From: Nocardia fusca NBRC 14340
GTDB lineage: Bacteria; Actinomycetota; Actinomycetes; Mycobacteriales; Mycobacteriaceae
NCBI RefSeq assembly: GCF_001618425.1
Contig: NZ_BDCU01000027.1
Span: 124,001 to 188,000 of the forward strand
Reading direction: 5' to 3'
Length of the DNA stretch: 64,000 bases
Every line of letters starts with the position of its first letter. Position 1 is the stretch's first letter. Below are positions 45,483 to 54,874 of this stretch, piece after piece. The position numbers and the translations under genes were made by a program. Under the pieces are notes generated by a model that was not told where the DNA came from, did not search any database, and saw nothing but the letters and a program-made list of their open reading frames with translations.

Positions 45483-46640
45483 GTGCGAGATGTGGAGGAC
45501 CTACTGGAACGGTTGCGCCGCTATCCGGATGTGGAGGCCGCCAACCTGTACGCCGTCGATGCCGCCGACCGCCTGATTCTCGACGTAGCCGCGGAGGCGA
45601 TCACCGAAGCCGCCGCCGCCCGGGAAACAGTCGCGGTGATCGGTGACGGTTACGGCGCCCTCACCCTCGGCGCCGCCGCCGCCCACGACCTGCACGGAAT
45701 CCGGGTCCACCAGGATCTACTCACCGGCGAACTCGCCCTGGCGGCCAACGCCCGGGCCCTCGGTCTCGCCGACCGCTACACCTCCCACCCACTGGACGAG
45801 ACCCTGCTCCGCGGTGCGACCGTGGTCCTGCTGCGGCTACCGCGTGTCCTGGCCGGCCTGGCCGAAATCGCCGAGGCCATCGCCCGTTACGCCCATCCCG
45901 CGGTCCGCGTCTTCGCCGGTGGTCGCGACAAATACCTGACCAAGGCCATGAACGAGGTACTGGCCGAATCGTTTTCCGAGGTGCGGGCCAGCCGCGGCCG
46001 GCAGAAATCGCGCACCCTTCTGGTCCGCGGTCCGAAACCGGTGGGCGCGCCCCGATTCCCGGTGCACGAGCACATCGGTGAGTTCGGAATCGAAGTGGTC
46101 GCACACGGCGCCGCGTTCTCCGGCACCCGCCTCGATATCGGCACGCGGTTTCTGCTCGAACATCTGCGCGCGATGAAACCCGACGCCCGCGACGCCGTCG
46201 ACCTAGGCTGCGGTACCGGGATACTGGCAGTGGCACTGGCCAGGTCCCGGCCCGGGCTGGCGGTGGTCGGCACCGACCAGTCCGCCGCCGCCGTGGCCTC
46301 GGCCACCGCCACCGCCGCCGCCAATCAGCTCACCGACCGGGTCCGGGTGGTCCGCGACGACGCCATGTCCGGCGCCCCCGACAACAGCGCCGACCTGGTC
46401 GTGTGCAATCCGCCGTTCCATGTCGGCGCCGCCGTGCACACCGGATCGGCCATCAAGATGTTCGCCCAGACCGGCCGGGTACTGCGCCCCGGCGGCGAGC
46501 TGTGGACGGTCTACAACAACCACCTCAACCATCGCACGGTGGTCGAACGCATGGTGGGACGCACCGAAGTGATGGGTCGCAACCGGAAATTCACCGTCAC
46601 CCGCTCGGTACGCGGTCTGCACGACCCGACCCGCCCCTGA
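45483..46640 (+). CDS. RsmC/RlmG-type rRNA (guanine-N2) methyltransferase
   Basis: 385 residues with a duplicated methyltransferase fold: a degenerate N-terminal domain (30-180) and a C-terminal SAM-binding domain with VDLGCGTGILAVALA (about 238-251) and catalytic NPPF at 309-312. The pattern matches RsmC/RlmG enzymes that methylate guanine N2 of rRNA; which rRNA site is not resolved. GTG start at 45483. Nine bp from the convergent response regulator gene. Confidence 0.88.
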   Translation: MRDVEDLLERLRRYPDVEAANLYAVDAADRLILDVAAEAITEAAAARETVAVIGDGYGALTLGAAAAHDLHGIRVHQDLLTGELALAANARALGLADRYTSHPLDETLLRGATVVLLRLPRVLAGLAEIAEAIARYAHPAVRVFAGGRDKYLTKAMNEVLAESFSEVRASRGRQKSRTLLVRGPKPVGAPRFPVHEHIGEFGIEVVAHGAAFSGTRLDIGTRFLLEHLRAMKPDARDAVDLGCGTGILAVALARSRPGLAVVGTDQSAAAVASATATAAANQLTDRVRVVRDDAMSGAPDNSADLVVCNPPFHVGAAVHTGSAIKMFAQTGRVLRPGGELWTVYNNHLNHRTVVERMVGRTEVMGRNRKFTVTRSVRGLHDPTRP

Positions 46641-46649
46641 CGCCGCCGC

Positions 46650-47285
46650 TCAGTCGATCCGCCGCCGATGCGCCCAGCGAGTGAGCGCGTTCCGGTTGGA
46701 CTGCTGCGTCTTACGCAGCACATTCGACGCGTGGGTCTCCACCGTCTTCACCGAGATGAACAGTTTCTCGGCGATCTCCCGATAGGTGTAACCGCGCGCC
46801 AGCAGACGCAATACCTCCAGCTCACGCGGGGTCAGCGAATCCAGCTCCGGATCCAGCGGCGGCTCGGGCACCGGAGATTTACCCGTGAACGAATCCAGGA
46901 CGAAACCGGCGAGCCGCGGACTGAACACCGCGTCACCGCCGGCCACCCGGCGGATCCCGTCGGCCAGTTCGGCACCGGAAATCGTCTTGGTCACATAACC
47001 CCGGGCACCGGCACGGATCACCGCGATCACATCCTCGGCGGCATCGGACACACTCAACGCCAGACACACCGGACCGCTGTCGATACCGTGCAACACCGCC
47101 ACCCCGCCCCCCTCGGGCATATGCACATCCAGCAGCACCACATCGGGTTTCGCGCTGTTGATCCCCGCCACGGCCTCGGCCACTCCACCGGCCTCCCCGA
47201 CCACCTCCATATCCGTCTCCCGGCTCAACTCGGCCCGCACTCCGGAACGGAAAACGGCGTGATCATCGACCAGAAAAACCCGCAC
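46650..47285 (-). CDS. LuxR-family response regulator of a PspC-type system
   Basis: 211 residues. Receiver with D7/D8 and phospho-acceptor D53 (VVLLDVHMPEGG), K in TKTISGAE, and a LuxR HTH (about 148-205, LTPRELEVLRLLARGYTYREIAEKLFISVKTVETH). It lies downstream, on the same strand, of the PspC histidine kinase, separated by 554 bp that hold a palindromic element. GTG 47285 is preferred over GTG 47291 because AAGG sits 6 nt upstream. Confidence 0.92.
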   Translation of the reverse strand: MRVFLVDDHAVFRSGVRAELSRETDMEVVGEAGGVAEAVAGINSAKPDVVLLDVHMPEGGGVAVLHGIDSGPVCLALSVSDAAEDVIAVIRAGARGYVTKTISGAELADGIRRVAGGDAVFSPRLAGFVLDSFTGKSPVPEPPLDPELDSLTPRELEVLRLLARGYTYREIAEKLFISVKTVETHASNVLRKTQQSNRNALTRWAHRRRID

Positions 47286-47307
47286 GCCCACCCTTTCTGT
47301 GTTTTTT

Positions 47308-47439
47308 GGCGCGCCTTCGGCGCGCGGGGTCGAGGCCCCCTCGGTCTCGCCGTTCAGGCCTCGAGACTCGAGCCTTCGGCTCCTGCGCTTTCGAGGCCTG
47401 AACGGCGAGATGGGCCTCGACCCTTTGGGGGCCTCGCTG
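47308..47439. repeat. Dispersed palindromic element, copy A
   Basis: Starts with a 30-bp block that is identical to copy B at 54536-54565. It contains nested inverted repeats: 47345-47364 with 47391-47410 (20 bp perfect) and GGGTCGAGGCC (47327-47337) with its complement (47413-47423). Further blocks shared with copy B are GCCGTTCAGGCCTCG (47349-47363), GACTCGAG (47365-47372) and GGGGCCTCGCTG (47428-47439). The rest of the 554-bp gap to 47839 shows no gene. Confidence 0.75.
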
Positions 47440-47839
47440 GACTCGGCGCCGAGCGGGGCGGCCGGGTGGTGCGGGGCACCACTGCTGATCATCGTGCGAT
47501 ACATGGTTTCAGGTGGGTAGCGAGGAAGGGATTCGGGGGCAGCCGACCCGGCTTGTGGCCGTGTCGGGTGCCGTGTGGTTCCCGGGCACGCCGCCATTCC
47601 GTCGGCGGATGTTTCGGCCGCAGTCCCGGATGGTCGACCAGATGTGCCCTGGTCCGCACCGTGGGCACAGGCCGGGCACGCCGCAGTATGCACGACCGCT
47701 GACAGCTGCTGGAAAGTGATGAGTTCGAAGTCGAACCGGCCCGGCCCACGATCGTATCCATGCTGCGGGCGACGGGTCGGTGGCGCAAGTGCGGATGTGG
47801 TCGCGGGCCGGGCCGGTGAGCAGGTCCGGCGCGAGTCCA

Positions 47840-49303
47840 TCAGCGGTGGCCGTTCGGGCGGGCCGGATCGGCGGCGGGCCGGTGCGGTCGGGTGAGGCCG
47901 GCGGTGACGACCTCGGTGGAGTCCGCTCGGGACAGATCCCGCGGTTCGGGGGCAGGGGTGGTGGCCCGGCGGAAGGCTTCCGCGGAGGCGGACCCCACGG
48001 TTTCGCCCCGGACATCGTTCACTTGCTCTTCCGCTTCCGAAGACCCGGAATCGGTTCGCGGCATGATGATGCGGACCTCGGTGCCCCGGCCGGGCTCCGA
48101 GACGATCTCCACCGTCCCCCCGCGGCGCTCCACCCGGGCGCGGATCGAACGGGCCAGGCCGTGGCGGTCCTCGGGGATCGAATCGGGGTCGAAACCGGTG
48201 CCGCGGTCGCGGACGAACACGCTGACCTGGTGCGGTTCGGCCTCGGCGAACAGGTCGATATCGGAGACCCCGGCATGTTTGGCGGCGTTCACCAGGGCTT
48301 CCCGGGTGGCGCCCAGCAACGCGGTGAAATGTTCCTTCGGCAGGCCGGAGCCGCTCTCCGTACCGTCCATCGCCACATCGCCCACCGTCACAGGGGTGAC
48401 CTTCACCCCGTGCTGGTCCTCGACTTCGCCGGCGATGGTGCGCAGCGCGGCGGCGAGGCTGGATTCGGCCGGACCCGCATCCACGAACAACCAGCGGCGC
48501 AACTCCCGTTCCTGACTGCGCGCCAGCCGCAGCACCTCCTGCGGGTCACCGGCCTGCCGCTGGATCAGGGCGAGCGTCTGCAGTACCGAATCGTGCAGGT
48601 GCGAGGCGATCTCTTCGCGTTCCTCGTTACGGATCCGCGCGGCGCGCTCGGCATTCAGCGAATGCATGAGCCGCAGCCCGAGCGGAACGGTCAGCAGTCC
48701 CACCCCGATCAGGGTCGCGGCCACCGCCAGCAGCGCCGAACCGAGCGAACCCCAGTCCAGCTGGGACAGCACCACCACCGTAAGCCCGGTGACCACCAGC
48801 GTCACGCCCGCGATGATGCGCGACCAGGTCACCACCGACGGTTTCGCCGGTATTCCGATCAGCGACCGCGGACCGTCGGCGTCGTATTCGCGCCACACCA
48901 GTGCCGCGCCCACCGCGATCACCACGAGCGGCGCGATCACCCGCGCCGCCGCGCCACTGAACGCCCACGACACCGCCACCGACAGACCCAGCCCGAGCAG
49001 TGCCAGTCCGATCGCCTGACGCCGCTCGGTACCCGACGGGCGTCCCGAATCGGTGCCGTCGGGAGTGAAGATCCACAGCAGGCTGTAGGCGACTATCCCG
49101 GCCCCGGCCAGCGCGGACAGCAGGACGAAGACCATCCGCACCTTGAGGACGTCGATCCCCAGATGGTCGGCGACACCGCCGGCCACCCCACCGACGATGC
49201 GGCCGCCGGAACGGCGCACCAGGCGCGGGGTATCGGCACCGGGCACCGCCCCGGACCCGGCAGCGGCCCCCCGCGTGTAGAAGGCAGGTCCGAACGGGCA
49301 CAT
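47840..49303 (-). CDS. PspC-domain sensor histidine kinase
   Basis: 487 residues. N-terminal PspC domain (about 28-85, RIVGGVAGGVADHLGIDVLKVRMVFVL), several membrane helices to about 210, a HisKA_3 box with H237 (ASHLHDSVLQT), and HATPase motifs N (NAAKHAG), G1 (RDRGTGF) and G2 (HGLARSI). The architecture matches LiaS/DesK-type sensors of envelope stress. The partner regulator is downstream and a PspC/toast-rack protein is divergent. The start at ATG 49303 is plausible but has a short ribosome-binding-site spacing. Confidence 0.92.
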   Translation of the reverse strand: MCPFGPAFYTRGAAAGSGAVPGADTPRLVRRSGGRIVGGVAGGVADHLGIDVLKVRMVFVLLSALAGAGIVAYSLLWIFTPDGTDSGRPSGTERRQAIGLALLGLGLSVAVSWAFSGAAARVIAPLVVIAVGAALVWREYDADGPRSLIGIPAKPSVVTWSRIIAGVTLVVTGLTVVVLSQLDWGSLGSALLAVAATLIGVGLLTVPLGLRLMHSLNAERAARIRNEEREEIASHLHDSVLQTLALIQRQAGDPQEVLRLARSQERELRRWLFVDAGPAESSLAAALRTIAGEVEDQHGVKVTPVTVGDVAMDGTESGSGLPKEHFTALLGATREALVNAAKHAGVSDIDLFAEAEPHQVSVFVRDRGTGFDPDSIPEDRHGLARSIRARVERRGGTVEIVSEPGRGTEVRIIMPRTDSGSSEAEEQVNDVRGETVGSASAEAFRRATTPAPEPRDLSRADSTEVVTAGLTRPHRPAADPARPNGHR

Positions 49304-49454
49304 ACCCTCGATACTGGCACGAGAGCCGCACCGGCAGCCATGGGGAAACACCCTGAGTTCGGTCTCGGGTCGCCCCCATCGACGGTGCTCAGGAGGTTTT
49401 CCGGTCCAACTTCAGGGTTCACCCGGATGCGGGCGCGGGTGCCCCGAGCGGACC

Positions 49455-51041
49455 ATGGGGTCCATGACGAGAACGAGCTTCGGCGATCAGCTGCAGCAGA
49501 TGTGGCAGACCCGGCCGGTTCGGTTGCCCCGGCGGGGCCCGATCGCCGGAGTCGCGGCGGGTTTCGGCCATCGCTACGGCATCGATCCGGTGCTGGTCCG
49601 GGTGGCGTTCGTGGTGTCCACCATTTTCGGTGGCGCCGGAATCGTGCTCTACCTGGCGGGATGGCTTTTGTTCCCGGAACCCGGGGGCCGCGGTTCCATG
49701 GCGGAGTCGCTCACCCGCAAGGACCGGGAATCACCGAATCAGACCAAGACCATCGTGCTGATCGTGGCGCTGGCGATCGCGGTGAGCACGATGGGCCCGG
49801 TGGGGGTCGGGCTCGGCGGCTCCGGTGTCATCGCGCTGGCGCTGATGCTCGCGGGCTGGTGGATGCTGCACATGCGTTCCCCCGAACCACCGCCGCTGCC
49901 ACCCGGTACCGTCGAACCGGACTCGCTGGGCCACCCCGGCACCACCGGCTACCCCGGCGCCATGTTCCCGCAGGGCGGGGCCGACCTCTACGGGCCCCCG
50001 TCCGATATGTACACGCCGTACACGAGGCTGCCGGACCGCTACATCCCCGATCCGCCGGCCGACATCCCGCAGCCCCCGGCGGACTCGGGCGGCGCGGCCG
50101 CCGGACCCACCGGCGATGCCCCGCAACCGACGCGCCCGCTGCTCACCAAGAGCGGTGACGCGGCGCCCGCGCGGGTCACCGGGACCGAGCAGAGCGGCCG
50201 AGCCGGCGATTCCGCGACCACCGCGTCCAGCGGTCCCGCGCAGGCCGAGAATTCGCCCGGCGGGTCGGCGGCTTCCGCCGAACCGGCCGGGGACCGGCCC
50301 ACCGCAGGTACAGGTACCTTCCGGCCCACGATCGATATGGGCAAACCCGGCACCGCGGAGTTCGCACACCGCACCCCGCCCTCCTGGGACCCGCTGGGTG
50401 TCGCGCCGCTGGCCTGGGATCTGCCCGAACCCGCACCGGTCCGCACGATGGTCGCACCGGCCGTCGAGCCGCGGCCGCGTTCCCGCTTCACCCCGGTCGT
50501 CCTCGGCCTCGCGGTGCTGGCGGCGGCGGCCGCGGGTGCCACGTCCGTGGCGGGGAGCGAATGGATGACCGCGGGGCGGATCGGCGCGGTCGCCCTGGCG
50601 GTGATCGGGCTGGGGCTGGTGTTCGGTTCGTTCCGGCGCCGCGGCCACGGCCTGCTGCTGGTCACCGCTCCCCTGGCGGCCTTCGTACTGTTCGCCGCGG
50701 TGATCGGACCGGTGGACGTGCAGAGCTCGACCATGGGCGACCGCACCTGGGCGCCGGCCTCGGCCACCGAAATACGGCCGGAGTACAAGGTCACCATGGG
50801 GTCGGGCACGCTCGACCTGCGCGGTATCGACCTCACCGCCGACCGGACCGTCGATGTCGACGTACAGATGGGTCAGGCGATGGTCCTGCTACCCGAGAAG
50901 ATGAACGTGCGCACCGAATGCACCGTCCGGATGGGCGAGGCGAGCTGCCCCGACGGGCTGACCGGGCCCGGTGGCGACGCGCCGGTACTGAACTTGAACG
51001 TGCACGTGCGGATGGGCGATGCGGAGGTACGCCGTGGCTGA
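49455..51041 (+). CDS. PspC-domain protein with toast-rack C-terminus (LiaF-like)
   Basis: 528 residues. PspC domain (about 20-80, RGPIAGVAAGFGHRYGIDPVLVRVAFVV), membrane helices, a long Pro/Ala/Gly-rich linker (140-320), another membrane cluster (about 330-415), and a C-terminal beta-helix segment with repeated TMGSGTLDLRG and VQMGQAMVLLP units, as in LiaF-type inhibitors. It probably restrains the divergent kinase in resting cells. Start ATG 49455, or ATG 49464. Confidence 0.88.
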   Translation: MGSMTRTSFGDQLQQMWQTRPVRLPRRGPIAGVAAGFGHRYGIDPVLVRVAFVVSTIFGGAGIVLYLAGWLLFPEPGGRGSMAESLTRKDRESPNQTKTIVLIVALAIAVSTMGPVGVGLGGSGVIALALMLAGWWMLHMRSPEPPPLPPGTVEPDSLGHPGTTGYPGAMFPQGGADLYGPPSDMYTPYTRLPDRYIPDPPADIPQPPADSGGAAAGPTGDAPQPTRPLLTKSGDAAPARVTGTEQSGRAGDSATTASSGPAQAENSPGGSAASAEPAGDRPTAGTGTFRPTIDMGKPGTAEFAHRTPPSWDPLGVAPLAWDLPEPAPVRTMVAPAVEPRPRSRFTPVVLGLAVLAAAAAGATSVAGSEWMTAGRIGAVALAVIGLGLVFGSFRRRGHGLLLVTAPLAAFVLFAAVIGPVDVQSSTMGDRTWAPASATEIRPEYKVTMGSGTLDLRGIDLTADRTVDVDVQMGQAMVLLPEKMNVRTECTVRMGEASCPDGLTGPGGDAPVLNLNVHVRMGDAEVRRG

Positions 51042-51279
51042 ACAGCAGACAGATGAGCGAACCGAGCGGCGCGCGGCCCGCGGGCACGCCCGGCGCGGCG
51101 GTTTCTCCCCCGGATTGTTCTTCGTGGGCCTGCTGGCGCTCGGACTGAGCGCCTGGGCACTGGCCGGCCCCACCCAGTGGGGGCTCACCACGATCGTTCC
51201 GATCGGCTGGATCGTCGTCGCGCTCGCGATAGTGGTCGGTCTGGCTCTGGTGGTATCACCCCGGAGACGCCGCCGCTGA
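51034..51279 (+). CDS. Small two-helix membrane protein
   Basis: 81 residues from GTG 51034, overlapping the preceding stop by 8 bp with GGAGG 7 nt upstream, so translation is coupled. Basic N-terminus, two membrane helices (about 30-46 and 55-75), and an Arg-rich end. Probably an accessory part of the PspC system. No family recognised. Confidence 0.75.
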   Translation: MAEQQTDERTERRAARGHARRGGFSPGLFFVGLLALGLSAWALAGPTQWGLTTIVPIGWIVVALAIVVGLALVVSPRRRRR

Positions 51280-51301
51280 GCACGAACACCTGGGACGAAC
51301 G

Positions 51302-51335
51302 GAACCGGCCGGGCCTGTACAGGCCCGGCCGGTTC
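51302..51335. terminator. 34-bp perfect palindrome between convergent genes
   Basis: Fully self-complementary 34-bp palindrome (15-bp arms, GTAC centre) between the 81-aa gene (51279) and guaA (51340). No U-tract on either side; likely bidirectional terminator. Confidence 0.7.
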
Positions 51336-51339
51336 GTCG

Positions 51340-52917
51340 TCACTCCCACTCGATGGTGCCCGGGGGCTTGCTCGTCACATCCAATACCACCCGGTTGACC
51401 TCCGCTACCTCGTTGGTGATCCGGGTAGAGATACGTTCCAGCACCTCGTAGGGCAACCGGGTCCAGTCCGCGGTCATCGCGTCCTCACTCGATACCGGCC
51501 GCAGCACGATGGGATGACCGTAGGTGCGGCCGTCGCCCTGCACACCGACACTGCGCACATCCGCGAGCAGCACCACCGGGCACTGCCAGATCTGCCCGTC
51601 CAGACCGGCCGCCGTCAGTTCCTCGCGCGCGATGGCGTCGGCCTGCCGCAGGGTGCGCAACCGGTCCTCGGTGACCTCACCGATGATCCGGATCGCCAGA
51701 CCCGGGCCCGGGAACGGTTGGCGGGCCACGATCTCTTCCGGCAGCCCGAGCTCCCGGCCGACCGCCCGGACCTCGTCCTTGAACAGCAGCCGCAGCGGTT
51801 CGACCAGCTCGAACTCCAGGTCTTCGGGCAGCCCGCCCACATTGTGATGCGATTTGATGTTCGCCGTGCCGCTGCCCCCGCCGGACTCCACCACGTCCGG
51901 ATACAGCGTCCCCTGGACCAGGAACTCCACCGTCGGGGCCGCATCGGCGGCCGTCTGCTCGCCCACGACCTCACCCACCGCGTCCTCGAAGGACCGGATG
52001 AACTCGCGGCCGATGATCTTGCGCTTCTCCTCCGGGTCGGTGACGCCCTTCAGCTCACCCAGGAACTTGTCCACCGCGTCCACGGTGACCAGCCGAGCCC
52101 CGGTGGCCGCCACGAAATCCCGCTGCACCTGCTCGCGTTCTCCCGCGCGCAACAGCCCGTGATCGACGAACACACAGGTCAGCCTGTCACCGATGGCGCG
52201 CTGCACCAGAGCGCCCGCCACCGCGCTGTCCACCCCGCCGGAAAGCCCGCAGATCGCGTGCCCGTCGCCGATCTGCTCCCGCACCTGTTCGATCATGGCC
52301 TCGGCGATATTGGCCGGTGTCCAGGTCGGCGCGATCCCGGCCATCTCGTGCAGGAAGCGGCTCAGCACCTGCTGGCCGTGCGGCGAGTGCAGCACCTCGG
52401 GGTGGTACTGCACACCCGCCAATCGGCGCGCCCGGTGCTCGAACGCCGCGACCGGCGCGCCCACGGTCGTACCGGTGACCGTGAAACCAGCCGGTGCGTC
52501 GGTGACCGCGTCGCCGTGGCTCATCCACACCGGCTGTATGCCCGGCAGGCCCTCGTGCAGCAGGCCGCCGTCGATATCGAGTTCGGTGCGCCCGTACTCG
52601 CGGGTCCCGGTGTTGGTCACGGTGCCGCCCAGCGCCTGCGCCATCGCCTGGAATCCGTAACAGATCCCGAAGACCGGCACGTCGAGATCGAACAGCCGCG
52701 GATCGAGCGAGGGCGCCCCCTCGGCGTACACACTGGCCGGACCGCCGGACAGGATCACCGCGAGCGGCTGCTTGGCCGCGATCTCGGCGACCGTCGCGGT
52801 ATGCGGCACCACCTCGGAGTACACTTTCGCCTCCCGGACCCGGCGGGCGATCAACTGCGCGTATTGCGCACCGAAGTCGACAACGAGTACAGGTCTCTGG
52901 GAATGCGTCACCCGCAT
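51340..52917 (-). CDS. guaA: GMP synthase (glutamine-hydrolysing)
   Basis: 525 residues. Class I amidotransferase with C86 (FGICYGFQ), then an ATP-pyrophosphatase with P-loop LSGGVDSAV, and the C-terminal dimerisation domain ending SKPPGTIEWE. Converts XMP to GMP. It lies in a minus-strand purine block with guaB3 and guaB. Confidence 0.97.
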   Translation of the reverse strand: MRVTHSQRPVLVVDFGAQYAQLIARRVREAKVYSEVVPHTATVAEIAAKQPLAVILSGGPASVYAEGAPSLDPRLFDLDVPVFGICYGFQAMAQALGGTVTNTGTREYGRTELDIDGGLLHEGLPGIQPVWMSHGDAVTDAPAGFTVTGTTVGAPVAAFEHRARRLAGVQYHPEVLHSPHGQQVLSRFLHEMAGIAPTWTPANIAEAMIEQVREQIGDGHAICGLSGGVDSAVAGALVQRAIGDRLTCVFVDHGLLRAGEREQVQRDFVAATGARLVTVDAVDKFLGELKGVTDPEEKRKIIGREFIRSFEDAVGEVVGEQTAADAAPTVEFLVQGTLYPDVVESGGGSGTANIKSHHNVGGLPEDLEFELVEPLRLLFKDEVRAVGRELGLPEEIVARQPFPGPGLAIRIIGEVTEDRLRTLRQADAIAREELTAAGLDGQIWQCPVVLLADVRSVGVQGDGRTYGHPIVLRPVSSEDAMTADWTRLPYEVLERISTRITNEVAEVNRVVLDVTSKPPGTIEWE

Positions 52918-53135
52918 GATTCTAGTGCTGGCTCCGCGGGCCCTCGAGGTCGGTCACCACCGGACCCGGACCGCGTCGACCTGCCGTTTCCCGGAGGCGG
53001 CGCAGTGAGCTCACCAGGCCGAGCGAGACGCGACCGCCGGGCGGCCGATCGAAATCCCGGGCGAGCCCGGGCCCACGCCGGCCGGACGGCCGTCCACCGA
53101 CCGTTGGCCCCGCTCGGACCCCGCGGACACACCGC

Positions 53136-54317
53136 TCAGGCGCGGACGCTCAATCCGACCTTCTGGAACTCCTTGAGGTCGGAGTAGCCGGCCTTGGCCA
53201 TGGACCGGCGCAGGCCGCCGACCAGGTTGAGAGAGCCGAACGGATCGTCGGAAGGCCCGGTGAGGACCTGTTCGAGGCTGGGGCGCACCGCGGCGGGGCG
53301 GGCAGCGGGCCCGCTGAGCAGTTCGTCGGCGAGATCCCACGGTTCGTCCAGCGACAGCAGCGAGCCGCGGGGCACCGACGGGTGCGCGGCCGCGGACGGC
53401 CAGTACCAGCCCCGGCCCGGGGCCTCGGTGGACAGGGCCAGCGGCGCGCCGAGCATGGCGGCGTCCGCACCGCAGGCGATGGCTTTGGCCAGATCGCCGG
53501 AGGTGTGGATATCGCCGTCGGCGATGACGTGCACGTAGCGGCCACCGGTTTCGTCGAGATAGTCCCGGCGGGCGGCGGCGGCATCGGCAATGGCGGTGGC
53601 CATCGGAACCCCGATACCGAGGACTTCGCCCGTGGTGGTCGCGCCCTCCTGCGACCCGTAGCCGACGATCACACCGGCGGCACCGGTCCGCATGAGGTGC
53701 AGTGCGGTGCGGTGATCGCTCACCCCGCCGGCCACCACCGGCACATCGAGTTCGGCGATGAACGTCTTCAGGTTCAGCGGTTCGCCGTCACCGACGTGTT
53801 CGGCGGAGATGATGGTGCCCTGCACCACCAGCAGGTCGATTCCGGCCTGCAGCAGGCCCGGGGTCAGGCTCTGGGCGTTCTGCGGGCTGACCCGCACCGC
53901 GACGGTGACCCCGCCGGCCCGTACCTGCGCCACCGCGGCGGCGAGGAGATCGGGCTGCATGGGGGCGGCGTGCAGTTCCTGGAGGAAGGCCACGGCCCGC
54001 TGATAGCTGCCCTTGTCCGCGAGCTCCACCAGTTGCTCGATCTTGGCGGCCACATCCGCGTGCCGCGCCCACAGACCTTCACCGTTGATGACGCCCAGTC
54101 CGCCGCGCCGGCCCATCTCGATGGCGAATTCCGGGGAGACCAGGGCGTCGGTGGGGTGGGTGAGGAACGGGATATCGAATCGGTACGCGTCGAGCTGCCA
54201 GGCCAGCGAGACCTGGCTCGCCGAACGGGTCCGGCGCGACGGAACGATATCGACATCGTCCAGTTCGTAGGTCCGGCGAGCCGTCCTACCCATTCCGATC
54301 TCGACCATATCGCGCAC
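53136..54317 (-). CDS. guaB3: GuaB3-type IMP dehydrogenase-related protein
   Basis: 393 residues. TIM barrel of the IMPDH/GMPR family without CBS domains, close to M. tuberculosis Rv3410c (GuaB3). MGRTARRTYELDDVDIVPSRRTR and VVAGGVSDHRTALHLMRTGAAGVIVG are conserved; the catalytic Cys loop GSICTTR of true IMPDH is replaced by VIVGYGSQ, so it is probably not a classical IMP dehydrogenase. GTG 54317 has AGGAG 7 nt upstream; ATG 54308 is the alternative. Confidence 0.9.
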   Translation of the reverse strand: MRDMVEIGMGRTARRTYELDDVDIVPSRRTRSASQVSLAWQLDAYRFDIPFLTHPTDALVSPEFAIEMGRRGGLGVINGEGLWARHADVAAKIEQLVELADKGSYQRAVAFLQELHAAPMQPDLLAAAVAQVRAGGVTVAVRVSPQNAQSLTPGLLQAGIDLLVVQGTIISAEHVGDGEPLNLKTFIAELDVPVVAGGVSDHRTALHLMRTGAAGVIVGYGSQEGATTTGEVLGIGVPMATAIADAAAARRDYLDETGGRYVHVIADGDIHTSGDLAKAIACGADAAMLGAPLALSTEAPGRGWYWPSAAAHPSVPRGSLLSLDEPWDLADELLSGPAARPAAVRPSLEQVLTGPSDDPFGSLNLVGGLRRSMAKAGYSDLKEFQKVGLSVRA

Positions 54318-54535
54318 GAAATAACTCCTGTGTCGGTGGCGCGCTGCCGCGCGTGGGTTCTCGGCCCCCTCGCCCGCGTTCCCCGCCCGCGAGACCACGC
54401 CTGCCGCGGCTACGTTTCGAGAGCGAAAACGCGGAACGGGCAGCGACCCGGTGTGGGCCCCGCGAAACGAGGCGCCGATGTCATGGTTTCACCTGGTGAA
54501 CCGCGTAATTACACGTAAACCTTACAGTGTCTTCC

Positions 54536-54766
54536 GGCGCGCCTTCGGCGCGCGGGGTCGAGGCCTCCGAAGGTCCCGCCGTTCAGGCCTCGGAACCCGT
54601 ACCCGACTCGAGTGGTTCGCCGTGGCCGAGGGGTGCTCAACGGTCGCATTCCTCGGCGGGCCGGCCGCACGTCGGATGCGATGTGCGGCCGGCCGGCTGC
54701 GGCATGCCGGCCATCGAGCACCTCCGGCCGAGGGGCGGGACGGGCCTGGCTCCTGGGGCCTCGCTG
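54536..54766. repeat. Dispersed palindromic element, copy B
   Basis: In the 557-bp gap between guaB3 and guaB. Shares with copy A, in the same order, a 30-bp block (54536-54565), GCCGTTCAGGCCTCG (54578-54592), GACTCGAG (54605-54612) and GGGGCCTCGCTG (54755-54766). It has its own 12-bp inverted repeat (54659-54670 with 54683-54694). No gene is visible in the gap. Confidence 0.7.
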
Positions 54767-54874
54767 AACCCGGCACAGGACGTGAGCGGGTTTCACCTGC
54801 GCCCTCGGCTCCGGTAGGGGCCGGGGCCGCCTGCAACACGCCCGAGGTGCTGGTGCGCGCCCCCCGGCCCGGCC

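Noticed and set aside
47286..47840. N-terminal extension of the response regulator up to 47840
   Set aside because: The open frame continues, but the sequence is a palindromic repeat and lacks coding character; the receiver domain starts directly at VRVFLVDD.
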